Positions 8,578-19,062 of a stretch of 64,000 nt of DNA are shown piece after piece. Source of the DNA: Deltaproteobacteria bacterium (GTDB taxonomy: Bacteria > Desulfobacterota > Desulfuromonadia > Geobacterales > JAJYBI01). The notes under the pieces were generated by a model that did not search any database, was not told where the DNA came from, and was given only the letters and a program-made list of their open reading frames with translations. How positions within the stretch are numbered: the stretch's first letter is position 1; every line of letters begins with the position of its first letter. Location of the stretch: contig JAJYBI010000018.1 in assembly GCA_021779095.1 (NCBI GenBank), positions 1 to 64,000 of the forward strand. The letters run 5' to 3'. Made by a program: the position numbers and the translations under genes.

Positions 8578-10529
8578 CAGTGCCCCGTCGGCTCTGCGGC
8601 GGGGTGGCCGCCGTCGTCCGTGTTCGTGGTGGAGAGTACCTTCTTCAGGTTGAACGGGTGCTCACCCGATGTTGCATTGCTGAAGTTCTGCTTCTGGTCG
8701 TGGGAGATCGCCGTCATGTCGTCCGGCCCCTTGACGATGCGCGGGGTGAGGAGGATCATCAGGTTCGTCTTCTGCCGGGTGGTGCTCCGTGTCTTGAACA
8801 GCCAGCCGAAGAGCGGGATGTCCCCCAGGAACGGCACCTTGTTCACGACCTTGGATTCCTGGTCCTGGATGAGGCCGCCGATGACGACGGTCTGGTCGTC
8901 CTTTACCATGACGGAGGTCTTGGCGGACCGTTTGGTGGTGGTGATGTCCGCCGCCGCCCCCTTGTTGAGGGCGTCCTTTACCGCCGAGATCTCCTGGTAG
9001 ATGTCGAGCTTCACGTAGTCGCCCTCGGTGATCTGGGGGGTGATCCGCAGGGTGATACCGGTGTCCTTCCGTTCGATCGACTGCTGGGAGAGACCGGTGG
9101 AGCTCAGGTTGGAACTGGAGAGGAACGGCACGTTCTCACCGACGAAGATCTCCGCCTCCTTGTTGTCAGAGGTCATGATGGTGGGGGTGGAGAGGATGTT
9201 CAGGATGTTCTTCTGCTCCAGAGCCTTGACCGTCGCGCCGAACTGGGTGTTGGTGCTGGTGGCGAGGCCGTTGAGAACCTGATAGACGAGGTTCTGGGCG
9301 GTCCCGGACTGGCTCGCCACGAAATTGAACGGGTCATAGATGCCCGCCGCAGCGGTGGTGCCGGTGACTCCACCGCCGGAGATCACGGTCTGGAGTCCCG
9401 CATCGTTCAGCTTGTCCAGGGATATCTCCGCGATGACCGCCGATACGAAGACCTGCCGCCGCTTGCGGTCCAGCTTCTTGATCACCTCCAGGAGGTTCTG
9501 GTAGTCGGTGGGGGAGGCCATGACGATGAGGGAGTTGGTCGCCTTGTCCGGGGTGACGGTGATCTTGCCTCCTTCAAAGGGGGACTGCTGTGCCGGTGCG
9601 GCCGGCCGGCCCGGTTGGCCCGGTTGGCCGGCGGTCGGCATCCCCTTCAACATGGTGTCCAGCACCTTGGCGATCTCGGTGGCGTCGGCGTACTCCAGGA
9701 AGTAGACATTGACCTTGCTGGTGCTGGCCGGCGGTGCTGTATCCACCAGTGCCACGAGCTTCCTGATCTCCGCCTTCTCGTTGTCGGTGCCGAAGACCAC
9801 GACGGCGTTCAGGCGGGTGTCGGCGACGATCGAGTTGGGAGGGTTCACCGGACGTCCCGCAGGCGTCGCAGCCTTCTCGCGGTTGAGGAGCCATTCCTTC
9901 ACGATGCTGACGACCCCGTCGGGATCTGCGTTCTTCAGGTAGATGACATCTGCATCTTCACGGCGCTGGGGGATGTCGATCAGCCGGAGCAGGGTGAGGT
10001 TCTTCTGGATGTTGGCGGCGGAATCCACCATGAGCAGCATGTTGGACGGGCCGAAGACGGAGAGGTGGCCGTCCTTGGAGACGGTGGGCTGCAGGAACGC
10101 GAGGGCGTCCTGGGCGGAGATGTTCTGCAGGGTGACGACATGGGCGATGTAGCTCTCGTTGACCGGCCCCCGCTCCGCGCCGGTGAACACCTTCACACTT
10201 TCCTGTTTGGCGTCCGTCTTCGGGACGATCTTGTACACCTTCCCCATCTGGACCAGGGTGAACCCCTTCAGATCAAGCACAGAGGTAAACAGGTTGAACG
10301 CCTCGTCAGGGGAGAGCTTGGTGGGGGAATAGATGGAGATCTTTCCCTTCACCCGGTCGTCCATGATGAAGTCCTTGCCGGTCAGGTCACTGATGAACTT
10401 CACCATGGTGGATATGTCCACGTCGCTGAAATTCAGCACCACACCCTTGGCCGCCGATGCGGAGATCGGGGCCAGCAGGGTGAAGAACAGGGCCAGTGCC
10501 GTGAGCGTCGTCAGTATGCGGTTATTCAA
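8577..10529 (-). CDS. gspD: Type II secretion outer-membrane secretin GspD
   Basis: Outer-membrane channel, 650 residues. A signal peptide (about 1-26, ending ISASAA) is followed by N0, N1, N2 and N3 periplasmic domains and the secretin barrel, whose end carries VPFLGDIPLFGWLFK. A Gly/Pro-rich loop (PGQPGRPAAPAQ, about 300) lies in N3. The start is taken as the TTG at 10529 because GGGAGG lies 6-7 bases upstream and the signal peptide then begins normally. An upstream in-frame TTG at 10556 has no such support. No dedicated pilotin gene is visible nearby. Confidence 0.93.
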   Translation of the reverse strand: MNNRILTTLTALALFFTLLAPISASAAKGVVLNFSDVDISTMVKFISDLTGKDFIMDDRVKGKISIYSPTKLSPDEAFNLFTSVLDLKGFTLVQMGKVYKIVPKTDAKQESVKVFTGAERGPVNESYIAHVVTLQNISAQDALAFLQPTVSKDGHLSVFGPSNMLLMVDSAANIQKNLTLLRLIDIPQRREDADVIYLKNADPDGVVSIVKEWLLNREKAATPAGRPVNPPNSIVADTRLNAVVVFGTDNEKAEIRKLVALVDTAPPASTSKVNVYFLEYADATEIAKVLDTMLKGMPTAGQPGQPGRPAAPAQQSPFEGGKITVTPDKATNSLIVMASPTDYQNLLEVIKKLDRKRRQVFVSAVIAEISLDKLNDAGLQTVISGGGVTGTTAAAGIYDPFNFVASQSGTAQNLVYQVLNGLATSTNTQFGATVKALEQKNILNILSTPTIMTSDNKEAEIFVGENVPFLSSSNLSSTGLSQQSIERKDTGITLRITPQITEGDYVKLDIYQEISAVKDALNKGAAADITTTKRSAKTSVMVKDDQTVVIGGLIQDQESKVVNKVPFLGDIPLFGWLFKTRSTTRQKTNLMILLTPRIVKGPDDMTAISHDQKQNFSNATSGEHPFNLKKVLSTTNTDDGGHPAAEPTGH

Positions 10530-10574
10530 TGGTGTCCTCCCGTGACGGCCGGGCAATCGTTGCCGTGGTCGTCG

Positions 10575-11444
10575 TCACCGTATGTCGTAGGTAAATGTCT
10601 CCGGCTGATCACCGCGGATCAGGTCCAGCTTGACCCGGTTCTGCCCCTTGAGAGTTACCAGAGACTGGATCGCCTTTTCCGGGGAATCGATGGGGAAATC
10701 GTTGATCCGCAGCAGCACGTCGCCGTTTTTCAGCCCCACCATCCCGAAGATTCCCGCCGGCTTCACCTCGCTCAGCCGGAACCCCTCCACCTTGCCGTTC
10801 TTCATGTCCGGCAGCAGCCGGGCGTCGGTCATCGCCTTGCCGATGTTGTCGAGGGCGGCGTTCAGCGCCTGCTGGTCGATGACGTAGCTCCCCTGGCCCA
10901 CCCGGGCCGCCAGTTTGTCTTGGGCGGGGGCGGTCTGCTGGAGAGGCGGCGTCTCTCCGGCGGCGCCGGCGGAGTCGGGGGTGGCGAGGGTGGTTGGATG
11001 GCCGTTCAGGGTGATGGTGACCGATTCCTTCTGCACGGCCGTCAGTTTGCCCCCGTCGAATACCGTGTCGCCGAGGCGGAACACCCGTTCTTCGTGGGAG
11101 CTGTTTCGGCGGATAAGGGCGAAGGTCTCGCGGACGGAACCGCGTGCCGTCCCCAGGAGGGAGAGGTCGGACAGGGCGACGCCCGCCGGCTTGTTTGCGG
11201 CGGCTGCGGCGACGACCGGCGTGAGCGACCCCTTGGTGGCCGGTCCGAACAGCCCCTTGTCCAGGATCGGGGCGAAGCTCATCAGGTCCTCCGCAACGCG
11301 GGGCGCCAACGGGGCGGCTGCCGTCGCGACCGGACCGGTGAAGGTATGGGCCAGCCGCCAGGCGACCAGATCCGATGCGGTCATGGCGATGGCGATACAG
11401 AGTGCTGCCGCAAGGGCAATATTGAGCGAGACGAGTTTTTTCAT
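10575..11444 (-). CDS. gspC: Type II secretion protein GspC
   Basis: First gene of the operon, 289 residues from the ATG at 11444. An N-terminal transmembrane helix (about 6-26) is followed by the homology region that contacts secretin domain N0 (about 85-145), an Ala/Pro linker and a C-terminal PDZ domain with GLKNGDVLLRINDFPID. An in-frame ATG at 11483 lies inside the predicted -10 box, so it cannot be on that transcript. The ATG at 11444 leaves a leader of about 28 bases. GspC links the inner platform to the secretin and takes part in substrate choice. Confidence 0.88.
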   Translation of the reverse strand: MKKLVSLNIALAAALCIAIAMTASDLVAWRLAHTFTGPVATAAAPLAPRVAEDLMSFAPILDKGLFGPATKGSLTPVVAAAAANKPAGVALSDLSLLGTARGSVRETFALIRRNSSHEERVFRLGDTVFDGGKLTAVQKESVTITLNGHPTTLATPDSAGAAGETPPLQQTAPAQDKLAARVGQGSYVIDQQALNAALDNIGKAMTDARLLPDMKNGKVEGFRLSEVKPAGIFGMVGLKNGDVLLRINDFPIDSPEKAIQSLVTLKGQNRVKLDLIRGDQPETFTYDIR

Positions 11445-11478
11445 GGAGTCCGGTGGGAACTGCGAGTCAAATGCGCCA

Positions 11479-11506
11479 ATCATAGCAGAATTGGCAGTCA
11501 GTGCAA
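11479..11506 (-). promoter_or_regulatory. Promoter of the gsp operon
   Basis: A sigma-70-type site reads TTGCAC (11501-11506), a 16-base spacer and TATGAT (11479-11484). Transcription would start near 11472, leaving a short leader to the gspC ATG. No other internal gap in the operon is long enough for an obvious second promoter except 5684-5813. Confidence 0.6.
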
Positions 11507-11623
11507 GAGGTAAAGCCTACATGACGGGCGGGGGTATCTTGAACGTTGCTGCCCGGTGGGGGCCGTCTGAGCGGATGCGTGGTGAGCGAAAATGCGCGGG
11601 GTCATGCCGACACGGAAAGACGA

Positions 11624-11653
11624 CGCCCCCAAACGATCGGTTCGCCGGGGGCG
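11624..11653 (-). terminator. Putative terminator after the malic enzyme gene
   Basis: A GC-rich stem, CGCCCCC (11624-11630) with GGGGGCG (11647-11653), lies 34 bases past the malic enzyme stop. On the minus strand a weakly T-rich stretch (TCGTCTTT) follows. It separates this gene from the gsp promoter. The rest of 11507-11686 shows nothing recognisable. Confidence 0.5.
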
Positions 11654-11686
11654 CGGTGAGGCATGAGTGACCGGTGGGGATTTCCG

Positions 11687-13936
<2,250 letters not shown>

Positions 13937-14049
13937 GATCTCTGTCTCCCGATGGGTGATGGTATATGCCGGACGGTGCAGGGGCGGGGCGGCGCGACCT
14001 GTCTGCCGCTGGTGCCGGCTGCCGGGGCAAGGAATGTATACGCTGTCGT

Positions 14050-14077
14050 AAGATACGCGCGCCGCAGATAATGTCAA
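14050..14077 (-). promoter_or_regulatory. Promoter of the malic enzyme gene
   Basis: TTGACA (14072-14077), a 16-base spacer and TATCTT (14050-14055). The leader to the ATG would be about 105 bases and is GC-rich. No known riboswitch fold was recognised in it. Confidence 0.55.
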
Positions 14078-14123
14078 ATAAAATTTTATTGTGGGTAAAC
14101 TTGTTTATTGCCGGTAAATGCGG

Positions 14124-14157
14124 CGGTGCGGCGGGGAAGCGTCGCGCCGCCGCACCG
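14124..14157 (-). terminator. Terminator hairpin after dctA
   Basis: A perfect 11-bp stem, CGGTGCGGCGG (14124-14134) with CCGCCGCACCG (14147-14157) around a 12-base loop, starts 4 bases past the dctA stop. The following minus-strand run (CATTTACC) is only mildly T-rich, so it may be an intrinsic terminator of moderate strength or a 3' stabiliser. Confidence 0.6.
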
Positions 14158-14161
14158 TCCG

Positions 14162-15502
14162 TTACGCCCGTTCCATCGCCACCTCGCCGTCGCGGGTCAG
14201 GACCCCTTCCAGAACCGCCTCCGGCCCGTCCGCCTCGACGCCGGCCTCGTTGTTCAGGATGCTCCGCATCCGGCCCATGTCCAGCTCGTTCTCCCAGCGG
14301 GAGACCACCACCGTCGCCACGCCGTTCCCCACCAGGTTCGTGAGTGCCCGCGCCTCGGACATGAACCGGTCGATCCCCAGGATGAGCGCCAGGCCGGCCA
14401 CCGGGATGGTGGGGATGGCGGCGAAGGTGGCGGCCAGGGTGACGAAGCCGCTGCCGGTGACGCCCGCGGCCCCCTTGGAGGTGAGCATCAGGACGCCCAG
14501 GACGGTCAGGGTCTGGGTCCAGGTGAGCGGGGTGTTGGTGGCCTGGGCCACGAAGATCGCCGCCATGGTCAGGTAGATGGAGGTGCCGTCCAGGTTGAAG
14601 GAGTAGCCGGTGGGGATGACGAGCCCCACGACCGACTTGGTGCACCCCAGGTTCTCCAGCTTGGCCATCATGCGCGGCAGCACCGTTTCGGAGGAGGAGG
14701 TCCCCAGGACGATGAGCAGTTCCTCCTTGATGTACCGGACGAACTTGAAGATGCTGAAACCGCACAGTCTGCAGATGACGCCGAGGACGCCGAAGATGAA
14801 CAGGAGGCAGGTGAGGTAGAAGCTCCCCATGAGCATCCCCAGCCTGGTGAGGGAGCCGAGGCCGAACTTGCCGATGGTGAAGGACATGGCGCCGAAGGCC
14901 CCGATGGGGGCGGCCTTCATGATGATGCTCACGATGCCGAACATGGCGTGGGAGAGCTGGTCGATGAGCCGGTACACCGGCTTGCCACGTTCACCCAGCG
15001 CCGACAGGGCGAAGCCGAACAGGATGGCGAAGAAGAGGACCTGCAGGATGTCCCCCTTGGCGAAGGCGTCCACTACGCTGGTCGGGATGATCCCCATGAT
15101 GAAGTCGACGGCGCCGTGTGACTTGGCGGCAGTGGTCGTGTAGGTAGCGAGCGCCTTGGTGTCCAGCTTCGTCACGTCGGCGTTCATGCCGACTCCGGGC
15201 TGGATGACGTTGATCACGAGGAGCCCGATGGAGAGCGCCATGGTGGAGACCACCTCGAAATACAGGAGCGCCTTGCCCCCCACCCGGCCGACCTTCTTCA
15301 TGTCCTCCATCCCCGCGATGCCGGTGACCACGGTGCAGAAGATGACCGGGGTGATGATCATCTTGATCAGCTTGATGAAGCCGTCCCCCAGCGGCTTCAT
15401 GGCGACGCCAATGTCCGGGGCGAAGTGCCCCAGCAGTACCCCGATGGCGATGGCGGTCAGGACCTGGAAATACAGATGCCGGTATATCCTCTTCTGTTTC
15501 AT
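14162..15502 (-). CDS. dctA: C4-dicarboxylate:cation symporter DctA
   Basis: 446-residue inner-membrane carrier of the DAACS (glutamate/aspartate transporter) fold. Eight membrane helices and two re-entrant loops are implied by the sequence, with the serine-rich loop [12 protein letters not shown] and the substrate and cation motifs [12 protein letters not shown] and [14 protein letters not shown]. It imports succinate, fumarate and malate with cations. The ribosome site AAAGGAG precedes the ATG. Expression should be sigma-54-dependent (promoter at 15551-15567) under the regulator encoded just upstream. Confidence 0.94.
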   Translation of the reverse strand: MKQKRIYRHLYFQVLTAIAIGVLLGHFAPDIGVAMKPLGDGFIKLIKMIITPVIFCTVVTGIAGMEDMKKVGRVGGKALLYFEVVSTMALSIGLLVINVIQPGVGMNADVTKLDTKALATYTTTAAKSHGAVDFIMGIIPTSVVDAFAKGDILQVLFFAILFGFALSALGERGKPVYRLIDQLSHAMFGIVSIIMKAAPIGAFGAMSFTIGKFGLGSLTRLGMLMGSFYLTCLLFIFGVLGVICRLCGFSIFKFVRYIKEELLIVLGTSSSETVLPRMMAKLENLGCTKSVVGLVIPTGYSFNLDGTSIYLTMAAIFVAQATNTPLTWTQTLTVLGVLMLTSKGAAGVTGSGFVTLAATFAAIPTIPVAGLALILGIDRFMSEARALTNLVGNGVATVVVSRWENELDMGRMRSILNNEAGVEADGPEAVLEGVLTRDGEVAMERA

Positions 15503-15550
15503 GGCGGCTCTCCTTTTTGATGATGGTCTCGGTCAGTACAAAGCCATATC

Positions 15551-15567
15551 AGCAAGAGAAATACCAA
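15551..15567 (-). promoter_or_regulatory. Sigma-54 (-24/-12) promoter of dctA
   Basis: On the minus strand the sequence TTGGTATTTCTCTTGCT has the invariant GG and GC separated by exactly 10 bases, the hallmark of RpoN promoters. Transcription would begin near 15540, about 38 bases before the dctA ATG. The gene next door encodes an NtrC-class activator with the sigma-54 loop, which supports the call. Confidence 0.75.
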
Positions 15568-15720
15568 TGGCTGAAAAACTATGTAACGCTCCGTATTGCA
15601 AGGAGAAAATAACGTTATAAAACGAAATGGGGCCGGGAATGGTGTTAGCCGCAGGTTAACGCCGTTGGGGGGGTAAGCGAAAAGCGGAACGAAATCGGGA
15701 GGGTATGGCGGGCTTCGCCG

Positions 15721-15746
15721 TGGTTAAGTGATTAACCATGGTTAAG
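15721..15746. promoter_or_regulatory. Nested palindromes, putative activator (UAS) site for dctA
   Basis: TGGTTAA-GTGA-TTAACCA (15721-15738) is a perfect inverted repeat and is overlapped by the perfect 14-base palindrome TTAACCATGGTTAA (15732-15745). Another GGTTAAC half-site lies at 15654-15660. The cluster sits about 190 bases upstream of the dctA start, where enhancer sites for sigma-54 activators usually lie. It is the best candidate target of the regulator at 15881-17287. Confidence 0.6.
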
Positions 15747-15780
15747 CCCATTCGTCGCGTCTGACCTGCTTAGTGTAAAC

Positions 15781-15838
15781 CTTCCGCCAGCAGAAACTCC
15801 CCCCTCCCCTTCAAGGGGGAGGGACCTAATGGCGGAAG
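15781..15838 (-). terminator. Hairpin repeat, likely terminator after the regulator gene
   Basis: An outer inverted repeat, CTTCCGCCA (15781-15789) with TGGCGGAAG (15830-15838), encloses the CTCCC-type hairpin CCCTCCCC-TTCAA-GGGGGAGGG. It lies 42 bases past the regulator stop on the minus strand, so it may end the lipA-kinase-regulator transcript. It belongs to the same repeat family as 5716-5795. Confidence 0.5.
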
Positions 15839-15880
15839 ATTAGTACTGATCGGTTCTTGTGATGAAACGGGAAGGGAGGG

Positions 15881-17287
15881 CTATTTGCGCGACATCTTGA
15901 GCCGCTTGTTGAGGGCGGGGGGCGAGATCCCCAGGAGGCGCGCCGCGATCGCCTGTACCCCGTTCGCCCGGGAGATCGCCTCCTCCACCAGGAGCTCCGC
16001 CGCCTCGGTGAAGGTGGGAAGCCGCTCGAAGGATGCGAAGGGGTTTCGCGCCGGCCCCGCGGCGGCCGGGTCCGGGCGTGAGGTGCCGATCGCCTTCAGG
16101 AAGCTCTCCATGGAGAGGATCCGCTCCTTGTGCAGGCTGACGGCGTTGTAGACCATGCCGCGCAGCTCGCGCACGTTGCCGGGAAAGCGGTAGGTGGCCA
16201 GGAGCTGGGCCAGCTCCTTCGGCGGGGTCGGTTTCCGTTTGCCCAGCGGTCGGGCGGCCTCCCCCAGGAAATGGTCCAGCAGGAGCGGGATGTCGCCGGG
16301 CCGCTCCCGCAGGGGGGGGATCTGGATATGATGGGTGCAGAGCCGGTAGTAGAGGTCGCGGCGGAAGCTTCCGGCCGCCTCCCTGGCCGCCAGGTCGGCG
16401 TGGGTGGCGACCACGATGCGGGCGTTCATCCGCTTGGGGCGGTCGCTCCCCAGCGGAAAGTACTCCCCCTCCTGGAGGAGCCGCAGGAGCTTCACCTGGG
16501 AGGCGATGCTGAGATCGCCGATCTCGTCGAGAAAGAGGGTGCCGTCCCCCGCCTGCTCCACCATGCCGGGGCGCGCCTGGTCGGCGCCGGTGTAGGCCCC
16601 CCGCACGTGGCCGAACAGCGTGTCGGCGAAGACCGTGTCGTCCAGCCCCGCCACGTTCACCGCCACCAGCGGGCCGGCACAGCCGCTTAAGGTATGGACG
16701 GCCCGGGCGAACAGCTCCTTGCCGACCCCGCTCTCGCCGGTGATGAGGAGCGGCTGGCGGCTCGGCGCCACCGCCTCGACGTAGGCGAAGATGTCGTGCA
16801 TCCCCCGGTCGCAGGTGACGATCTCCACGAATGCCTCCGGGTGCTGCAGCTCCCGGGACAGCATCCGGTCCGACATGGCGCGCACCTCGTGCTGCAGCTC
16901 CTGCAGCCGGATGGCGCGCTGCACCCCGCCGACGAGCCGGTCCTCCTCGTCGGTCTTCACGAAGTAGTCGAACGCCCCGAGCTTCATGCACTGCACCGCC
17001 GTCTCCAGCTGGTTCAGGCCGCTGACGATGATCGTCATCACCTCCGGGTGGCTCTCGCCGATTTGCTGCAGGAGCGCCTCTCCCGACAGGTGGGGCATGG
17101 TCAGGTCCAGCAGCACGAGGCCGATGTTCCCCCCATCCAGGAGCCCCGGCACCTCGCGGCCGTCCTGGCAGCGCTGCACGTTGGTGATCCCGGCCCGGCT
17201 CCGGAGGGTGAGGGCGAAGGACTTGAGCCAGGCGGGCTCGTCGTCCACGAGCAGGATGCCGAAGGCCGGGTAGAGGGTGGTTTTCAT
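15881..17287 (-). CDS. Sigma-54-dependent response regulator (DctD-like)
   Basis: 468 residues, NtrC class. A receiver domain (about 8-125) has phospho-acceptor Asp61 and Lys111. The AAA+ domain has Walker A GESGVGKE (184-191), the sigma-54 contact loop GAYTGA (230-235, the Tyr variant of GAFTGA) and Walker B LFLDEIGD (251-258). A C-terminal Fis-type helix-turn-helix ends in AARLLGISPPALNKRLK. It overlaps the kinase gene by 4 bases. It probably activates dctA from the palindromes at 15721-15746, making it functionally DctD-like, although its kinase is not a classical DctB. Confidence 0.85.
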   Translation of the reverse strand: MKTTLYPAFGILLVDDEPAWLKSFALTLRSRAGITNVQRCQDGREVPGLLDGGNIGLVLLDLTMPHLSGEALLQQIGESHPEVMTIIVSGLNQLETAVQCMKLGAFDYFVKTDEEDRLVGGVQRAIRLQELQHEVRAMSDRMLSRELQHPEAFVEIVTCDRGMHDIFAYVEAVAPSRQPLLITGESGVGKELFARAVHTLSGCAGPLVAVNVAGLDDTVFADTLFGHVRGAYTGADQARPGMVEQAGDGTLFLDEIGDLSIASQVKLLRLLQEGEYFPLGSDRPKRMNARIVVATHADLAAREAAGSFRRDLYYRLCTHHIQIPPLRERPGDIPLLLDHFLGEAARPLGKRKPTPPKELAQLLATYRFPGNVRELRGMVYNAVSLHKERILSMESFLKAIGTSRPDPAAAGPARNPFASFERLPTFTEAAELLVEEAISRANGVQAIAARLLGISPPALNKRLKMSRK

Positions 17288-19062
17288 GTCGTCTCCTTGG
17301 CGGCGGGGAGGGAGAGGGTGACGGTGGTGCCGGCGCCGGGGGCGGAGGCGAAGCGTAAGTAACCGCCGTGCTCCTTCACGATCCCGGCGGATACCGACAG
17401 GCCGAGGCCGGTGCCCCCCGTGTCGCGTTTGGTGGTGAAGAACGGGTCCGTCAGCTGCTGCAGGTGCTCGGCGGCGATGCCGGTCCCCTCGTCCGCCACC
17501 CGGACCTCCACGCAGTTCTCGTCCGCGTTGAATCCGGTGGCGACGGCAATCCCACGGTCCGGCCCGGGAAGCGCCTGGCAGGCGTTGAGGACGAGGTTCA
17601 CGACCACCTGCTCGATCCGCTGGCCGTTCCCTCGGACCTTCGGCAACCCCTCCCCGTATGCGGCGGAAAAGCGGTGCGTGGCGGCGCGGATGGTGGGGTC
17701 CACGAGCCTGAGCGCCGTCCGTACCGTCTCGTTCAGGTCCATCGGCACCAATCGGCCGCTGTCGTCCCGCCGGGCGAAGTCCTTGAGGTCGTTCACGATC
17801 CGCTTGATCCGCTGTGCACCGTCCTGCATCTCCTGCAGGATGCGCGGCAGCTCGCCCCGCATCTCCGAGTACGGCACCCCTCCCAGCATGAAATCGCCGT
17901 GGTTCCGGAAATGCTCTTCGAAGAGCTCCGCCGCGTCGTCGTGCACCCGACGGAGGATCGGGATGTCCAGGAGCAGCAGGCCGTTGGGGTTGTTGATCTC
18001 GTGGGCGACGCCGGAGACGAGGGTCCCCAGGGACGCCATCTTGTCCGCCTGGATCAGCTTGTCCTGGTGACGGCGCAACTCCTCCAGTGTCCGGTTACGT
18101 TCCGCCACCTCCCGGGCCAGCTCCGCCGTCCGCGCCTCCACCCGCCGGTGGAGCGTGCGGGACCAGAGGACCGTTCCCGCCAGGACCAGCAGGAGCGGCA
18201 CGAGGACCAGCAAGCCGTACTTCACCACCAGCGCCTTGTTGATCCTGGGTGGTTCGTTCACCCCGAGCCACCGGTTGTAGATCTCCTGGTACCGGCCGTT
18301 CTTGACCAGGATGGCGAGCCCCTCCGTGAAGCGGGAGAGAAGCTCCCGGTTCCCCTTGAGCACGCCGTAGCAGTACTGCTCGCTCACCACCGACTTCGCC
18401 ACGGGGGTGACGTTCGTCAGATGCAGCTCCCGGATCAGGTACATGCCGGGGAGCATGGCCACGACGGCGTAGTCCCCTTCGCCCGAGGCCAAAAGCCGCA
18501 TCGCCTCCGCGGGGGTCGGTACCAGGATGAGGTTCGGGCCGAACCCCATCCGCTTCAGCCGCTCGTGCATGATCCCGTCGCGGAAGACGATGACCCTCTT
18601 CCCTCGCAGTTCATCCAGGGTTTTCACCGGCGGGGTGTCGCGGCGGGCGAAGATGGCGTGGTTGACTATCGTGTGGGGAGGGGAGAAGTCGATGGTCCGG
18701 GCGCGGTCCTCCGAGTAGGAGAGTCCCTGCAGGATGTCCACCTTCCGCTGCTGCAGGCCGTCGCGCATCTCCGACCAGGCGCCGAAGCGGAACTCCACCC
18801 GCATCCCCATGACATTGGCGATGGCTTTCGTGAGGTCCACGTTGAACCCGGCCGGCTGGCCGTCCCTGTCGAGAAATTCGTAGGGGGGATATGCCCGGTC
18901 GCCGCCGACGATGACGGGACGGGAGAAACCTGTGTGTTCCGGTGTGTCCGCCGGGACGGGGACCGCCGCCGCGAGGCGCGGCAGGAGGGTGAAGGCGAAC
19001 AGGAGGACGAGCAGGGAGACGAGCGGTGCGGTACGGAATGGCGGTTCCTGGCCTCCGCGCAT
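17284..19062 (-). CDS. Sensor histidine kinase with periplasmic solute-binding domain
   Basis: 592 residues. After a signal-anchor (about 14-34) comes a family-3 solute-binding-protein domain (about 50-268, with YPPYEFLDRDGQPAGFNVDL), a transmembrane helix (about 283-302), a short coiled coil, the HisKA box GVAHEINNPNG with the phospho-accepting His near 354, and a HATPase domain with DEGTGI and GGTGLGLS. The sensing domain differs from the PAS-like domain of classical DctB and suggests direct binding of a small ligand, possibly a dicarboxylate or amino acid. The ATG at 19062 shares one base with the lipA stop. A GTG at 19065 is an alternative start. Confidence 0.85.
   Translation of the reverse strand: MRGGQEPPFRTAPLVSLLVLLFAFTLLPRLAAAVPVPADTPEHTGFSRPVIVGGDRAYPPYEFLDRDGQPAGFNVDLTKAIANVMGMRVEFRFGAWSEMRDGLQQRKVDILQGLSYSEDRARTIDFSPPHTIVNHAIFARRDTPPVKTLDELRGKRVIVFRDGIMHERLKRMGFGPNLILVPTPAEAMRLLASGEGDYAVVAMLPGMYLIRELHLTNVTPVAKSVVSEQYCYGVLKGNRELLSRFTEGLAILVKNGRYQEIYNRWLGVNEPPRINKALVVKYGLLVLVPLLLVLAGTVLWSRTLHRRVEARTAELAREVAERNRTLEELRRHQDKLIQADKMASLGTLVSGVAHEINNPNGLLLLDIPILRRVHDDAAELFEEHFRNHGDFMLGGVPYSEMRGELPRILQEMQDGAQRIKRIVNDLKDFARRDDSGRLVPMDLNETVRTALRLVDPTIRAATHRFSAAYGEGLPKVRGNGQRIEQVVVNLVLNACQALPGPDRGIAVATGFNADENCVEVRVADEGTGIAAEHLQQLTDPFFTTKRDTGGTGLGLSVSAGIVKEHGGYLRFASAPGAGTTVTLSLPAAKETT

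Noticed and set aside
8580..11513. A 977-codon open frame on the plus strand opposite gspC-gspD
   Set aside because: It is antisense to clear GspC and GspD domains, with Arg/Gly/Val-rich low-complexity translation and no motifs. High GC makes such shadow frames common here. The same applies to 11663-14071 opposite the malic enzyme, 48052-49917 opposite the helicase and 50295-52097 opposite gatA.
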